The notes: generated by a model from the sequence alone, not told the origin. A stretch of DNA of 7,296 nucleotides from Deltaproteobacteria bacterium (GCA_021786815.1 JAJYMR010000023.1:372-7667), one strand, 5' to 3'; counted from the stretch's first letter, positions 1-5,420 are shown. Translations and numbers: made by a program.

Positions 1-591
1 CTCACGCCGGTCATGCGAATCGAGCCGAGCGGTGCGCCGCGGATTTTCATCGATCCGGTAAGCGGCGCGCAGCGGCTGATTATCGTCGGCGCGGGACATA
101 TCGCGCAGCCGCTGGCGGCGTTCGGCTCGATGCTCGGGTTTCACGTGACGGTTATCGACGATCGCGCCGCGTTCGCCAATCGCGAGCGCTTTCCGACCGC
201 CAACGAGATAATCGTTGCGCCGTTCGAGCGGGCGATAGATTCGCTCGGCCTCGACCGCCATTCTTACTTGGTCTCGGTGACGCGCGGGCACGCGTTCGAC
301 GAACAGGCGGTGCGCGCCGCGCTCAGCCATCCGTGCGGTTACGTGGGGATGATCGGTTCGCGCCGCCGCGTCAAAACGACGCTCGAACGTATCCAGCAAA
401 GCGGTATCCCGGCCGAGCGAGTGAATCAGGTTCACGCGCCGCTCGGACTGGATATCGGCGCCGAAACCCCCGCCGAGATAGCGCTTGCGATTATCGCCGA
501 GATAATCCGCGAGCGCCGAACGGGCGTGCGCGACGAGTTGACGCTGGGCATCAAGCTCGGACGCCTGGCGCGGTCGACCGGATCCCGGTGA
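1..591 (+). CDS. XdhC/CoxI family molybdoenzyme maturation protein, 5'-truncated by the window edge
   Basis: The frame is open from the first base, so the 196 residues seen are the C-terminal part of a longer protein; the ATG at 13 is probably internal. What is visible is the XdhC Rossmann domain: a dinucleotide-binding GAGHIAQPLA motif about 30 residues in, an acidic VIDDR at the end of the next strand, then YVGMIGSRRR and a GLDIGAETPAEIALAIIAEI segment, all family hallmarks. XdhC/CoxI proteins bind molybdenum cofactor and help sulfurate and insert it into xanthine-dehydrogenase-type or CO-dehydrogenase-type hydroxylases in the cytoplasm (family knowledge). The missing N-terminus would normally carry the first XdhC/CoxI segment. 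The stop overlaps the next gene's GTG start by 4 bases (GTGA, 588-591), implying translational coupling to a cofactor nucleotidyltransferase, the expected partner. Whether it serves xanthine, CO or another hydroxylase cannot be told, because the enzyme subunits are outside the window. Confidence 0.9.
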   Translation, partial: LTPVMRIEPSGAPRIFIDPVSGAQRLIIVGAGHIAQPLAAFGSMLGFHVTVIDDRAAFANRERFPTANEIIVAPFERAIDSLGLDRHSYLVSVTRGHAFDEQAVRAALSHPCGYVGMIGSRRRVKTTLERIQQSGIPAERVNQVHAPLGLDIGAETPAEIALAIIAEIIRERRTGVRDELTLGIKLGRLARSTGSR

Positions 592-1199
592 ACGGCCGCA
601 TCGAGGGTGTCCTGCTAGCCGCCGGCGAATCGCGCCGGATGGGTTATCCCAAGCCGCTGCTGAAAATCGGCGACCGCACCTTCGTCGAGCAGGCGGCTTA
701 CGCGATGCTGTCGGCCGCCGCGGGACTGGTGGTCGTGCTCGGAGCGCATGCCGAGCGAATCCGTCCGAAGGTGCCGGCCGACCCGCGAATCCGCGTGGTC
801 GAGAATCCCGACTACGAACGCGGACAGATCTCCTCGCTCAAGGTCGCGATACGTTCGCTCGCTCCCGGTGTGGACGCCATTCTTGTTCATCTCGCCGACC
901 ATCCGACGGTCCATCCCGACACATTCAAGGCGCTGGTCGAAGCGTATCGTGCGCCTTCGGGCAGGCCGATCATGATCGCCCGGCATCAGGGCCGCCGCGG
1001 CCATCCGGTGCTGTTCGAGCGTTCGATTTTCGCCGAGCTTCTTGGCGCTCCCGACACGGCGGGCGCCCGGTTCGTCGTAAATGCCGACCCGGAGCGAGTG
1101 GGCTATATCGACACCGGCGACGCCGGCGTAGTGCTCGACCTCGACACGCCTGCCGACCTCGCCGCCGCCGGCTTGCCGCCGCCCCCGCACGATTCGTAA
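588..1199 (+). CDS. MocA/MobA-like molybdopterin nucleotidyltransferase
   Basis: A 203-residue protein starting at GTG 588. This start puts the glycosyltransferase-A-like nucleotide-binding motif LAAGESRRMGYPK at residues 10-22, where the family has it; the frame is open further upstream, but that would add an atypical Arg-rich N-terminus antisense to nothing and overlapping xdhC. Further family signatures are NPDYERGQISSL (73-84), the acidic ADHP at 103-106 (usually D-Q/M-P), GRRGHPVLF (135-143) and the C-terminal DLDTPADL (184-191). Such enzymes transfer CMP (MocA) or GMP (MobA) to Mo-molybdopterin. Pairing with XdhC favours the cytidylyltransferase role used by the xanthine/CO dehydrogenase family, but the nucleotide specificity is inferred from context. 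There is no convincing Shine-Dalgarno before the GTG, so translation probably depends on coupling with xdhC. Length (about 200 residues) is normal for the family. Confidence 0.88.
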   Translation: MNGRIEGVLLAAGESRRMGYPKPLLKIGDRTFVEQAAYAMLSAAAGLVVVLGAHAERIRPKVPADPRIRVVENPDYERGQISSLKVAIRSLAPGVDAILVHLADHPTVHPDTFKALVEAYRAPSGRPIMIARHQGRRGHPVLFERSIFAELLGAPDTAGARFVVNADPERVGYIDTGDAGVVLDLDTPADLAAAGLPPPPHDS

Positions 1200-1204
1200 A
1201 AGTC

Positions 1205-1234
1205 TCGTTTTAACCTGATCGCTGCTGGTAAAAC
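1205..1234 (+). promoter_or_regulatory. Candidate promoter of the sigma-factor cassette
   Basis: TCGTTT (1205-1210), an 18-base spacer and TAAAAC (1229-1234) form a weak sigma-70-like pair in the 80-base spacer before the sigma gene. The GGTAAAAC core (1227-1234) recurs exactly at 5337-5344, with partly matching upstream bases. GTTTTA (1207-1212) is also the inverse of TAAAAC, so the segment can be read as an 11-base-spaced inverted repeat with one bulged A. This is a sequence observation; promoter activity is inferred. Confidence 0.3.
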
Positions 1235-1279
1235 TTGCGTGTAACCGATTATGGGCGTTCGACGTATTCCATATTGGCG

Positions 1280-1921
1280 ATGTTGGCAATTGCGCGAAGC
1301 GTCGAGCGCCGATGGAGCGCCACCGTCAAACCGGACCAGGAACTGATAGCCGAGGCCCTGAACGGTCAGGCCGGAGCCTTCGCGGAACTCGCATCGCGTC
1401 ATCGTGCGCCCGTCGAGCGGCTTTGCCAGCGGTTCTTCTCGGACCACGAACTCGCACGCGACCTGGTCCAGGAGAGCTTTCTCAAGGCGTTTGCGGCGCT
1501 CAAGACGTATCGCGCCGAGATGCCGTTTGCGGCGTGGCTGCGGGCGATCGTAATCAATCTTTGTTACGATGAGCTAAGGCGCAGACGCCGCAAGCCCGAA
1601 GAACTGGTCGGCGATTTCACCGAGCCAGAGCTGGACTGGATGCAGTTGGTGAATACCGCCTCGCCGGAAGATATCGTCGCGGCGGCTGAGGAACGGCGTA
1701 ACGCGCATGACCTGGCGCATCGGCTGCTCGACATGCTCAAGCCCGACGATCGCACGGTGCTGGTGCTCAAGGACAGCGAAGATATGTCGGTCAGCGAAAT
1801 CGCGGCCACACTGGGATGGAGTGAAGCGAAGGTAAAAATCAGGGCGTTTCGTGCCCGCCAGGTGCTCCGCAAGCATGCGGAGCGGATGCTGAGCGCGGAG
1901 CGTCGATGGGCTGCGCGATGA
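1280..1921 (+). CDS. RNA polymerase sigma-70 family factor, ECF type
   Basis: A 213-residue sigma factor with only regions 2 and 4. Region 2 spans about residues 34-104 and includes the core-binding and -10-recognition signature DLVQESFLKAFAAL and AAWLRAIVINLCYDELRRRRR. A linker of roughly 45 residues follows, then region 4 (about 145-205) with the helix-turn-helix MSVSEIAATLGWSEAKVKIR, which reads the -35 element. It would direct core polymerase to a stress regulon and usually to its own promoter. ATG 1280 was chosen because it is the first ATG in frame and leaves a normal short N-terminus; TTG at 1235 or 1274 is possible, and no good Shine-Dalgarno separates them. The 3' end overlaps the anti-sigma gene by 16 bases, the classical arrangement of a sigma factor with its inhibitor. 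The neighbouring anti-sigma and LTXXQ protein suggest an envelope or metal signal; the regulon is unknown. Confidence 0.92.
   Translation: MLAIARSVERRWSATVKPDQELIAEALNGQAGAFAELASRHRAPVERLCQRFFSDHELARDLVQESFLKAFAALKTYRAEMPFAAWLRAIVINLCYDELRRRRRKPEELVGDFTEPELDWMQLVNTASPEDIVAAAEERRNAHDLAHRLLDMLKPDDRTVLVLKDSEDMSVSEIAATLGWSEAKVKIRAFRARQVLRKHAERMLSAERRWAAR
1897..1900 (+). promoter_or_regulatory. Shine-Dalgarno GGAG deciding the anti-sigma start
   Basis: GGAG lies inside the sigma gene, 5 bases before ATG 1906. The other candidate, ATG 1918, makes a neat ATGA overlap with the sigma stop but is 17 bases from this site. The ribosome-binding site therefore favours 1906. Confidence 0.5.
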
Positions 1922-2370
1922 ACTGCTTCGAGGCAAGACGGGATTTCAGGGCATTCTGGCGAAGGGAGTTGTCGTCCGAACGGCGCGAGGCTTTCCTTGC
2001 GCATCTGAGGGGATGTCCGGGATGCGACGGCGCGTTTCGGAATTTTGCGCTTTCGGCTCCCGTGATGCACTCGGACGTTACGCCCGAACGTCGTCGCGAG
2101 GATTCTCCGCGGGTGCGCGAGGCGGTCCCGGCGCGCCGGCCCGCGATGGCTTACCGCGCAACCGCGCGTCGCCGGGAGTGGTTTTCGATATCGGCGGCGG
2201 CGATGGCTCTGGCTGCGGGCGTGGTGGCCGCCTACCTGTCGGTTTCGGCGCCGGTGGGAAACCTTAACGACGTGCTCAGCCAGCAGGAGCCCCAGGTGGA
2301 GCCGGTAGTGGACCTTTTCGGCCCTGGGACGGCGCAAACCTTCAACCAGGATGGCGGCTTTGCCGGGTAA
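1906..2370 (+). CDS. Zinc-finger (zf-HC2) single-pass membrane anti-sigma factor
   Basis: A 154-residue protein. Its N-terminal 45 residues form an anti-sigma zinc-binding module: Cys7, then His33-x3-Cys37-x2-Cys40 in AHLRGCPGC, with the RRELSSERREAFLAH helix between, as in ZAS-type anti-sigma factors that hold an ECF sigma factor at the membrane. A polar Arg/Pro-rich linker (about 56-91) leads to one hydrophobic segment, about residues 92-114 (WFSISAAAMALAAGVVAAYL), so the N-terminus should be cytoplasmic. A short tail of about 40 acidic/Gln-rich residues would then be extracytoplasmic. It overlaps the sigma gene at its 5' end and the LTXXQ gene by 20 bases at its 3' end, so the three proteins are probably made together. 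The small periplasmic tail is shorter than in RseA-like proteins, which suggests it relies on the next protein for sensing (inference). The exact start, 1906 or 1918, is slightly uncertain. Confidence 0.85.
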   Translation: MGCAMNCFEARRDFRAFWRRELSSERREAFLAHLRGCPGCDGAFRNFALSAPVMHSDVTPERRREDSPRVREAVPARRPAMAYRATARRREWFSISAAAMALAAGVVAAYLSVSAPVGNLNDVLSQQEPQVEPVVDLFGPGTAQTFNQDGGFAG

Positions 2371-2767
2371 GCTCGGATGGATGGGGCTCGTGGCCGCAGT
2401 GGTCGCGGGCATCCTGATCGGATTCGCGGGCAGTACGCTTTTGTACCGCTACCGGATTTTGAGAGTGCCGGGCGAGCCGATCATCAAGCGCATCGTCCGC
2501 GAGCTCAATCTCACGCCGTCCCAGCGTGAGCGGATCTTCCAGATAATTCACGACACCCATCGCAAGGTTCATGAGCTTCGCCGCGATACCCATCGCGAGT
2601 TCCTGCGCAAGCGCCGCGAACTGTTCAAAAATTCCTACATGCGGATTCGTTCGTTGCTGACTCCGGAGCAGCAGCAGAAGCTCGATCGCGAGTTCACGCC
2701 GCCCTGGATGCGCCATCCGGAGACCGCCGCGCCGGCGCAAAGTCCCGCGCCGACACCTGCGCCGTAG
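2351..2767 (+). CDS. Membrane-anchored LTXXQ (Spy/CpxP/CnrX-like) periplasmic sensor or chaperone
   Basis: A 138-residue protein with an uncleaved N-terminal anchor (about 11-31, MGLVAAVVAGILIGFAGSTL) following Lys7, then an all-helical, highly charged periplasmic domain. Two LTXXQ-type motifs mark the family: LTPSQ at 54-58 and LTPEQ at 103-107, each opening a helix, as in Spy, CpxP, ZraP and the CnrX metal sensor. The long helix between them has His67, His70, His74 and His81, three of them exactly seven residues apart. The tail after 117 is Pro/Ala-rich and probably disordered. In the cobalt/nickel cnrYXH system the related CnrX controls a membrane anti-sigma factor, and the gene order sigma / anti-sigma / LTXXQ here suggests the same job; this is inference. 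Start ATG 2351 overlaps the anti-sigma gene by 20 bases without a clear ribosome-binding site. ATG 2381, 10 bases after the upstream stop, is an alternative that would keep the anchor. Confidence 0.82.
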   Translation: MAALPGKLGWMGLVAAVVAGILIGFAGSTLLYRYRILRVPGEPIIKRIVRELNLTPSQRERIFQIIHDTHRKVHELRRDTHREFLRKRRELFKNSYMRIRSLLTPEQQQKLDREFTPPWMRHPETAAPAQSPAPTPAP

Positions 2768-2783
2768 GACCGCGTTCGCGTCC
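2767..2783. terminator. Possible hairpin between convergent genes
   Basis: GGAC and GTCC arms with inner GC/GC pairing around a GTTC loop and one bulged C fill most of the 21-base space between the LTXXQ gene and the convergent TPR gene. There is no T-tract on either side, so intrinsic termination is only a possibility. Confidence 0.2.
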
Positions 2784-2788
2784 GGCGG

Positions 2789-3448
2789 TTACGACGCGCC
2801 CATCTCGCTCAGCACTTTCTGCGCTTCGGCGGCGATTGTCGGATGCTTCGCGCCGGCGGCACTGGCTTGGCGCAGATAGCGGATCGCGTCGTCGCGGTTT
2901 CCCTGATGGGCCAGGATTTCGCCGATTCTTAGCGCCGCAAAGGCCGAATTGGGATCGATCTGGTATGCCTTCTGATAGTACGGAAGCGCCTGGGTCATCT
3001 TGGCCGGCGAGAACGACATGTAAGCCTCACCGATATTCAGATAGGCGCTGACCTCGTTTGGCCGGTACTTCACCATCTTCTGGTACACCTTGATCACGTT
3101 GGTGAAGTCTGAACGCGAATTGTAATAAAGGCCGAGATAAATGTAGGCTTCCTGGAAGCTCGGATCGATATCAGTCGCCTGCCATAACAACTTGACCGCC
3201 TGTTCGCTGTTGGTCATGTTAATCGCCGCGTTGACCAGCGCGCCCGCCTTGGCGGCTGCCGCAGGGTCGGTCGGGGCGACTGGCGCGGCGGCTGTCGGGT
3301 TGGCCGCGGGAGCCGCGGCAGGAGCGGCGGCGGTCGCGGATGTGGCTGGGGCGGCTACCAGCGGGTCGGCGCGTCCTGCCGACGCGGCGAAAATAGTGAG
3401 TAAAGCTACGGCTGACAGGATGGCCCGGTGACGGCTTGCTGGAATCAT
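2789..3448 (-). CDS. Secreted tetratricopeptide-repeat protein
   Basis: A 219-residue protein. The frame continues upstream, but ATG at 3448 is preferred because it begins a textbook signal peptide: basic SRHR at 5-8, hydrophobic core AILSAVALLTIFAAS, and cleavage after Ala24 or Ala27 (SAG or GRA-DP). A low-complexity Ala/Pro linker (about 30-66) follows. Then come about four TPR units from roughly 66 to 200, with recognisable lines such as EAYIYLGLYYNSRSDF, SAYLNIGEAYMSF, ALPYYQKAYQIDPNSAFAAL and GNRDDAIRYLRQA. TPR proteins are protein-protein scaffolds; in the periplasm they serve envelope assembly or secretion complexes. No partner is evident nearby: the gene converges on the sigma cassette and diverges from the hydrolase pair. 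There are no Cys residues in the mature part. The specific function is unknown. Confidence 0.8.
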   Translation of the reverse strand: MIPASRHRAILSAVALLTIFAASAGRADPLVAAPATSATAAAPAAAPAANPTAAAPVAPTDPAAAAKAGALVNAAINMTNSEQAVKLLWQATDIDPSFQEAYIYLGLYYNSRSDFTNVIKVYQKMVKYRPNEVSAYLNIGEAYMSFSPAKMTQALPYYQKAYQIDPNSAFAALRIGEILAHQGNRDDAIRYLRQASAAGAKHPTIAAEAQKVLSEMGAS

Positions 3449-3485
3449 GAAGCGCTCTGACAATCGGCGTGATGCAATTTTCAGA

Positions 3486-3491
3486 TAGAAT
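3486..3491 (+). promoter_or_regulatory. Candidate -10 element of the hydrolase pair
   Basis: TAGAAT, a 5-of-6 match to the consensus -10, lies in a locally AT-rich patch of the 127-base divergent spacer, 84 bases before the hydrolase start. The best -35-like hexamer, CTGACA at 3457-3462, is 23 bases away, too far for a normal pair, so this is weak. Confidence 0.25.
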
Positions 3492-3493
3492 CG

Positions 3494-3517
3494 TTGCACG
3501 AACGCTCGTGGATGCAA
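3494..3517. repeat. Interrupted palindrome in the divergent spacer
   Basis: CACGA (3497-3501), a 4-base centre and TCGTG (3506-3510) form a perfect inner stem. Outer TTG and CAA extend it across a GATG bulge; read another way, TTGCA and TGCAA are perfect outer arms. It sits just downstream of the TAGAAT box between the TPR gene and the hydrolases, where an operator would be expected. Function is inferred. Confidence 0.3.
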
Positions 3518-3575
3518 AGCGGGGGCGTATCGCGCTCGGGACCTGGATGTTCGGCCGGCGCGGACGGACAGAGCG

Positions 3576-4391
3576 ATGAAGCAGCGAAGTTTCAAGGCGA
3601 ATGGGATTGCGCTTTCCTGCCTGGATTACGGGGGCGAAGGAAATCCACCGATACTGTTTCTTCACGGCGGTTCCGCCAACGCCCATTGGTGGGATTTCGT
3701 GGCGCCCGCCTTCGTTGACCGCTTTCACGCGCTGGCGCTCGACCAACGCGGCCACGGCGACAGTGAATCGCCGCCCGATTGGGCCTACGGCACGCGTCAC
3801 TACGTCTCGGATCTCGACGAAATAATCGGCTCATGGGGACTCGGCGTGCCGGTGATGGTCGGGCATTCGATGGGCGGGCACAATACGCTCGTTTACGCGG
3901 CGCACCGTCCGGAGAGGCTGCGCGCGATGGTCGCGATCGACACGCCGCCCGATTACACCGAGCGCGCGGTCGAGTTCCTGCGCTCGATGGCTGCAAGGCC
4001 CCCGCGCCGCTTCCCGTCGCTCGCCGACGCCTGCGCGAACTTCCGGCTTCTCCCGCGCGAGACAACGGCGCCCGCGGAAATTCTCGCTCATGTCGCGCGC
4101 CATTCGTTTCGCGACACGGGCGACGGCGCTTTCATCCATAAGATCGACCGCCGCACGATGATCCGCGAGCCGCTCGATGTCTGGAAGGACCTGCACCGTA
4201 TCACCTGTCCCGCTCTCATAGTAAAAATCACGAAGAGCCCGTTGCTCGATCTCGAAGTTGCGCGCAGGATGTCCGCGGCGATGCCCCAGGGGCGGCTTGC
4301 GCAGATTGACGACGGGTTTCATCATGTGATGTTCGACAACCCAAGGGCGCTTATCGCCACACTGAAGGACTTCCTCAAGGACATAAGATGA
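3576..4391 (+). CDS. Alpha/beta-fold hydrolase, first of a tandem pair
   Basis: A 271-residue cytoplasmic alpha/beta hydrolase without a signal peptide. The oxyanion-hole HGG motif follows strand 3 (FLHGGSANAHWW, 28-39). LDQRGHGDSE (55-64) follows strand 4, the nucleophile elbow is GHSMGG with Ser98, and the catalytic His is 249 in GFHHVMFDNP. Residues about 127-200 form a helical cap. The acid expected after strand 7 is not in its usual place: the segment reads ITKSPLLD (Pro222 at the expected position). Asp225 or Asp122 after strand 6 may replace it. The family hydrolyses esters, C-C bonds, epoxides or haloalkanes; the substrate cannot be read here. Its stop overlaps the next hydrolase's start (ATGA), so the two are co-translated. 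The two share the HG-SANA-WW, ALDQRGHGDSE and cap FRL-P motifs and are diverged duplicates. No strong Shine-Dalgarno is seen. Confidence 0.88.
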   Translation: MKQRSFKANGIALSCLDYGGEGNPPILFLHGGSANAHWWDFVAPAFVDRFHALALDQRGHGDSESPPDWAYGTRHYVSDLDEIIGSWGLGVPVMVGHSMGGHNTLVYAAHRPERLRAMVAIDTPPDYTERAVEFLRSMAARPPRRFPSLADACANFRLLPRETTAPAEILAHVARHSFRDTGDGAFIHKIDRRTMIREPLDVWKDLHRITCPALIVKITKSPLLDLEVARRMSAAMPQGRLAQIDDGFHHVMFDNPRALIATLKDFLKDIR

Positions 4392-5218
4392 GCGAACCGC
4401 GAAGCCGCTTTCTTAAGGGCAGTCCGCGGCTTCATTATCTCGAATGGAACCCCGAGGGCAGGCGGACGATTGTCTTCCTGCACGGCAATTCGGCCAACGC
4501 GTGGTGGTGGCAATGGGTCGCCGAGCGGATGCCGCGCGGTCTGAGGCTAATCGCGCTCGACCAGCGCGGCCACGGCGACAGCGAATGGGCCAGTCCGCCC
4601 GCTTATAAGCCGGACGACTACGCCGGCGACCTGAAACGCTTCATCGCCGAGACGATGCCGCGCAGGCGGCCGGTCGTGGTCGGGCATAGCATGGGCGGAC
4701 TTGGCGTGCTCGCCTTCGCAAGCCGCTATGCGGAGTATGCCCGAGGCGCGATCGCGATCGATGTCGCGGTCACGTCGAGCCGCATCCGCGATCGTTACCT
4801 GCGCAGGCTCAGAGCGCTGCCGACAGTCATATATCCCGACCTGGAGACGGCGAGGGCGCGGTTTCGCCTGATGCCCGACGAAGGCGGAATTCCGCCCGAA
4901 CGGCTGCATGCGATCGCTGAAAGAAGTCTCGCACGCGCCGGCGAAGGCGGATACACGCTCAAGTTCGACCGCGAGAGCTTTTTCGGCGGCGACGGGCTTC
5001 ACGTGCTGGAAACGATACAAGGTATCGGCCTTACGACGACGCTGGTTCGCGCCGGACGAAGTCGTATCATGACCCAGGAAGCCGCCGAGAAGGCGAGCGC
5101 CTCGAATCCGCGCGTCAACCTCGTCGTAATTCCCGACGCGCACCATCATGTGCTGCTGGAAAAACCCGACGAACTTGCCCGCGTGATAGTCGATTTCGTC
5201 GAGCGCCTCGCTGATTGA
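4388..5218 (+). CDS. Alpha/beta-fold hydrolase, second of a tandem pair
   Basis: A 276-residue paralogue of the preceding gene. HGNSANAWWW (32-41) supplies the oxyanion hole, LDQRGHGDSE spans 57-66, the nucleophile Ser101 is in GHSMGG, and the catalytic His is most likely 253 in DAHHHVLLEKP. A cap of about 70 residues includes FRLMPDE and the KFDRESF segment. The usual acid after strand 7 is absent: the motif is RAGRSRIMTQE, with Arg226 where Asp is expected. Asp125 after strand 6 (AIAIDV) is the best replacement. Start ATG 4388 overlaps the first hydrolase stop by 4 bases and has a good AAGGA at 4377-4381, 6 bases upstream. Tandem conserved paralogues suggest either two substrates in one pathway or a heteromeric enzyme; both are inference. 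Substrate and pathway are unknown. No signal peptide is present, so it is cytoplasmic. Confidence 0.88.
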   Translation: MSEPRSRFLKGSPRLHYLEWNPEGRRTIVFLHGNSANAWWWQWVAERMPRGLRLIALDQRGHGDSEWASPPAYKPDDYAGDLKRFIAETMPRRRPVVVGHSMGGLGVLAFASRYAEYARGAIAIDVAVTSSRIRDRYLRRLRALPTVIYPDLETARARFRLMPDEGGIPPERLHAIAERSLARAGEGGYTLKFDRESFFGGDGLHVLETIQGIGLTTTLVRAGRSRIMTQEAAEKASASNPRVNLVVIPDAHHHVLLEKPDELARVIVDFVERLAD

Positions 5219-5251
5219 GCGCGAGCCTTGCCTCGCACCGTTAGAGCGAGC
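5205..5251 (+). terminator. Tandem matched hairpins at the end of the hydrolase operon
   Basis: CTCGC(5207-5211)-9 bases-GCGAG(5221-5225) is followed by CTCGC(5232-5236)-9 bases-GCGAG(5246-5250), an exact 25-base period with GCCTCGC repeated. The first loop contains the hydrolase stop codon. The middle arms (5221-5225 with 5232-5236) can pair instead. A T/C-rich run (5271-5281) follows about 20 bases later rather than directly, so this is not a classical intrinsic terminator. Confidence 0.3.
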
Positions 5252-5314
5252 GGCAGCAATAGCAGCCCAATCGTTCTTTCTCCATACGCCGCGAAGCGCC
5301 GTCGCCGCGCGCGG

Positions 5315-5344
5315 TTGTGTTACGCTTCTAACGTCAGGTAAAAC
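5315..5344 (+). promoter_or_regulatory. Candidate promoter of the redoxin gene
   Basis: TTGTGT (5315-5320), an 18-base spacer and TAAAAC (5339-5344) lie in the 207-base spacer after the hydrolases. The GGTAAAAC core at 5337-5344 is identical to that at 1227-1234. The start of transcription would fall near 5351, at the base of the stem-loop listed next. The spacing and the repeat are direct observations; promoter function is inferred. Confidence 0.33.
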
Positions 5345-5351
5345 CGCGCTA

Positions 5352-5389
5352 GAGTTCCAACTTCGCTTGCGTACCCGGCGTTGGAATTC
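5352..5389 (+). promoter_or_regulatory. Leader stem-loop of the redoxin gene
   Basis: GAGTTCCAAC (5352-5361) pairs with GTTGGAATTC (5380-5389), giving ten consecutive base pairs including one G-U, around an 18-base loop. It ends 36 bases before the ATG at 5426. As DNA it is a near-perfect inverted repeat (9 of 10) that a dimeric regulator could bind. As RNA it would be a 5'-terminal stem-loop. It matches no riboswitch I recognise. Confidence 0.4.
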
Positions 5390-5416
5390 ACCACGCGGGC
5401 GCAGGCCGACCCAACT

Positions 5417-5420
5417 GGAG
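5417..5420 (+). promoter_or_regulatory. Shine-Dalgarno GGAG deciding the redoxin start
   Basis: GGAG lies 5 bases before ATG 5426. The only upstream in-frame alternative, TTG 5381, lies within the right arm of the leader stem-loop and has no ribosome-binding site, so 5426 is preferred. Confidence 0.55.

Noticed and set aside
333..587. Upstream extension of the nucleotidyltransferase frame
   Set aside because: It would give an Arg-rich N-terminus within xdhC; GTG 588 places the nucleotide-binding motif at the normal position.
615..1289. 224-codon open frame on the minus strand
   Set aside because: It is antisense to the MocA-like gene, whose motifs are intact; no family features appear in the reverse product.
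1564..2412. 282-codon open frame on the minus strand
   Set aside because: It is antisense to the sigma and anti-sigma genes, is Arg/Ser-rich with no motif, and would contradict three clear family matches.
3192..3431. Ala-rich 79-codon frame opposite the TPR gene
   Set aside because: It mirrors the Ala/Pro linker and signal peptide of the TPR gene; low complexity explains it.
3449..3595. 49-residue upstream extension of the TPR protein
   Set aside because: It would bury the signal peptide behind an Arg-rich segment and overlap the start of the divergent hydrolase gene.
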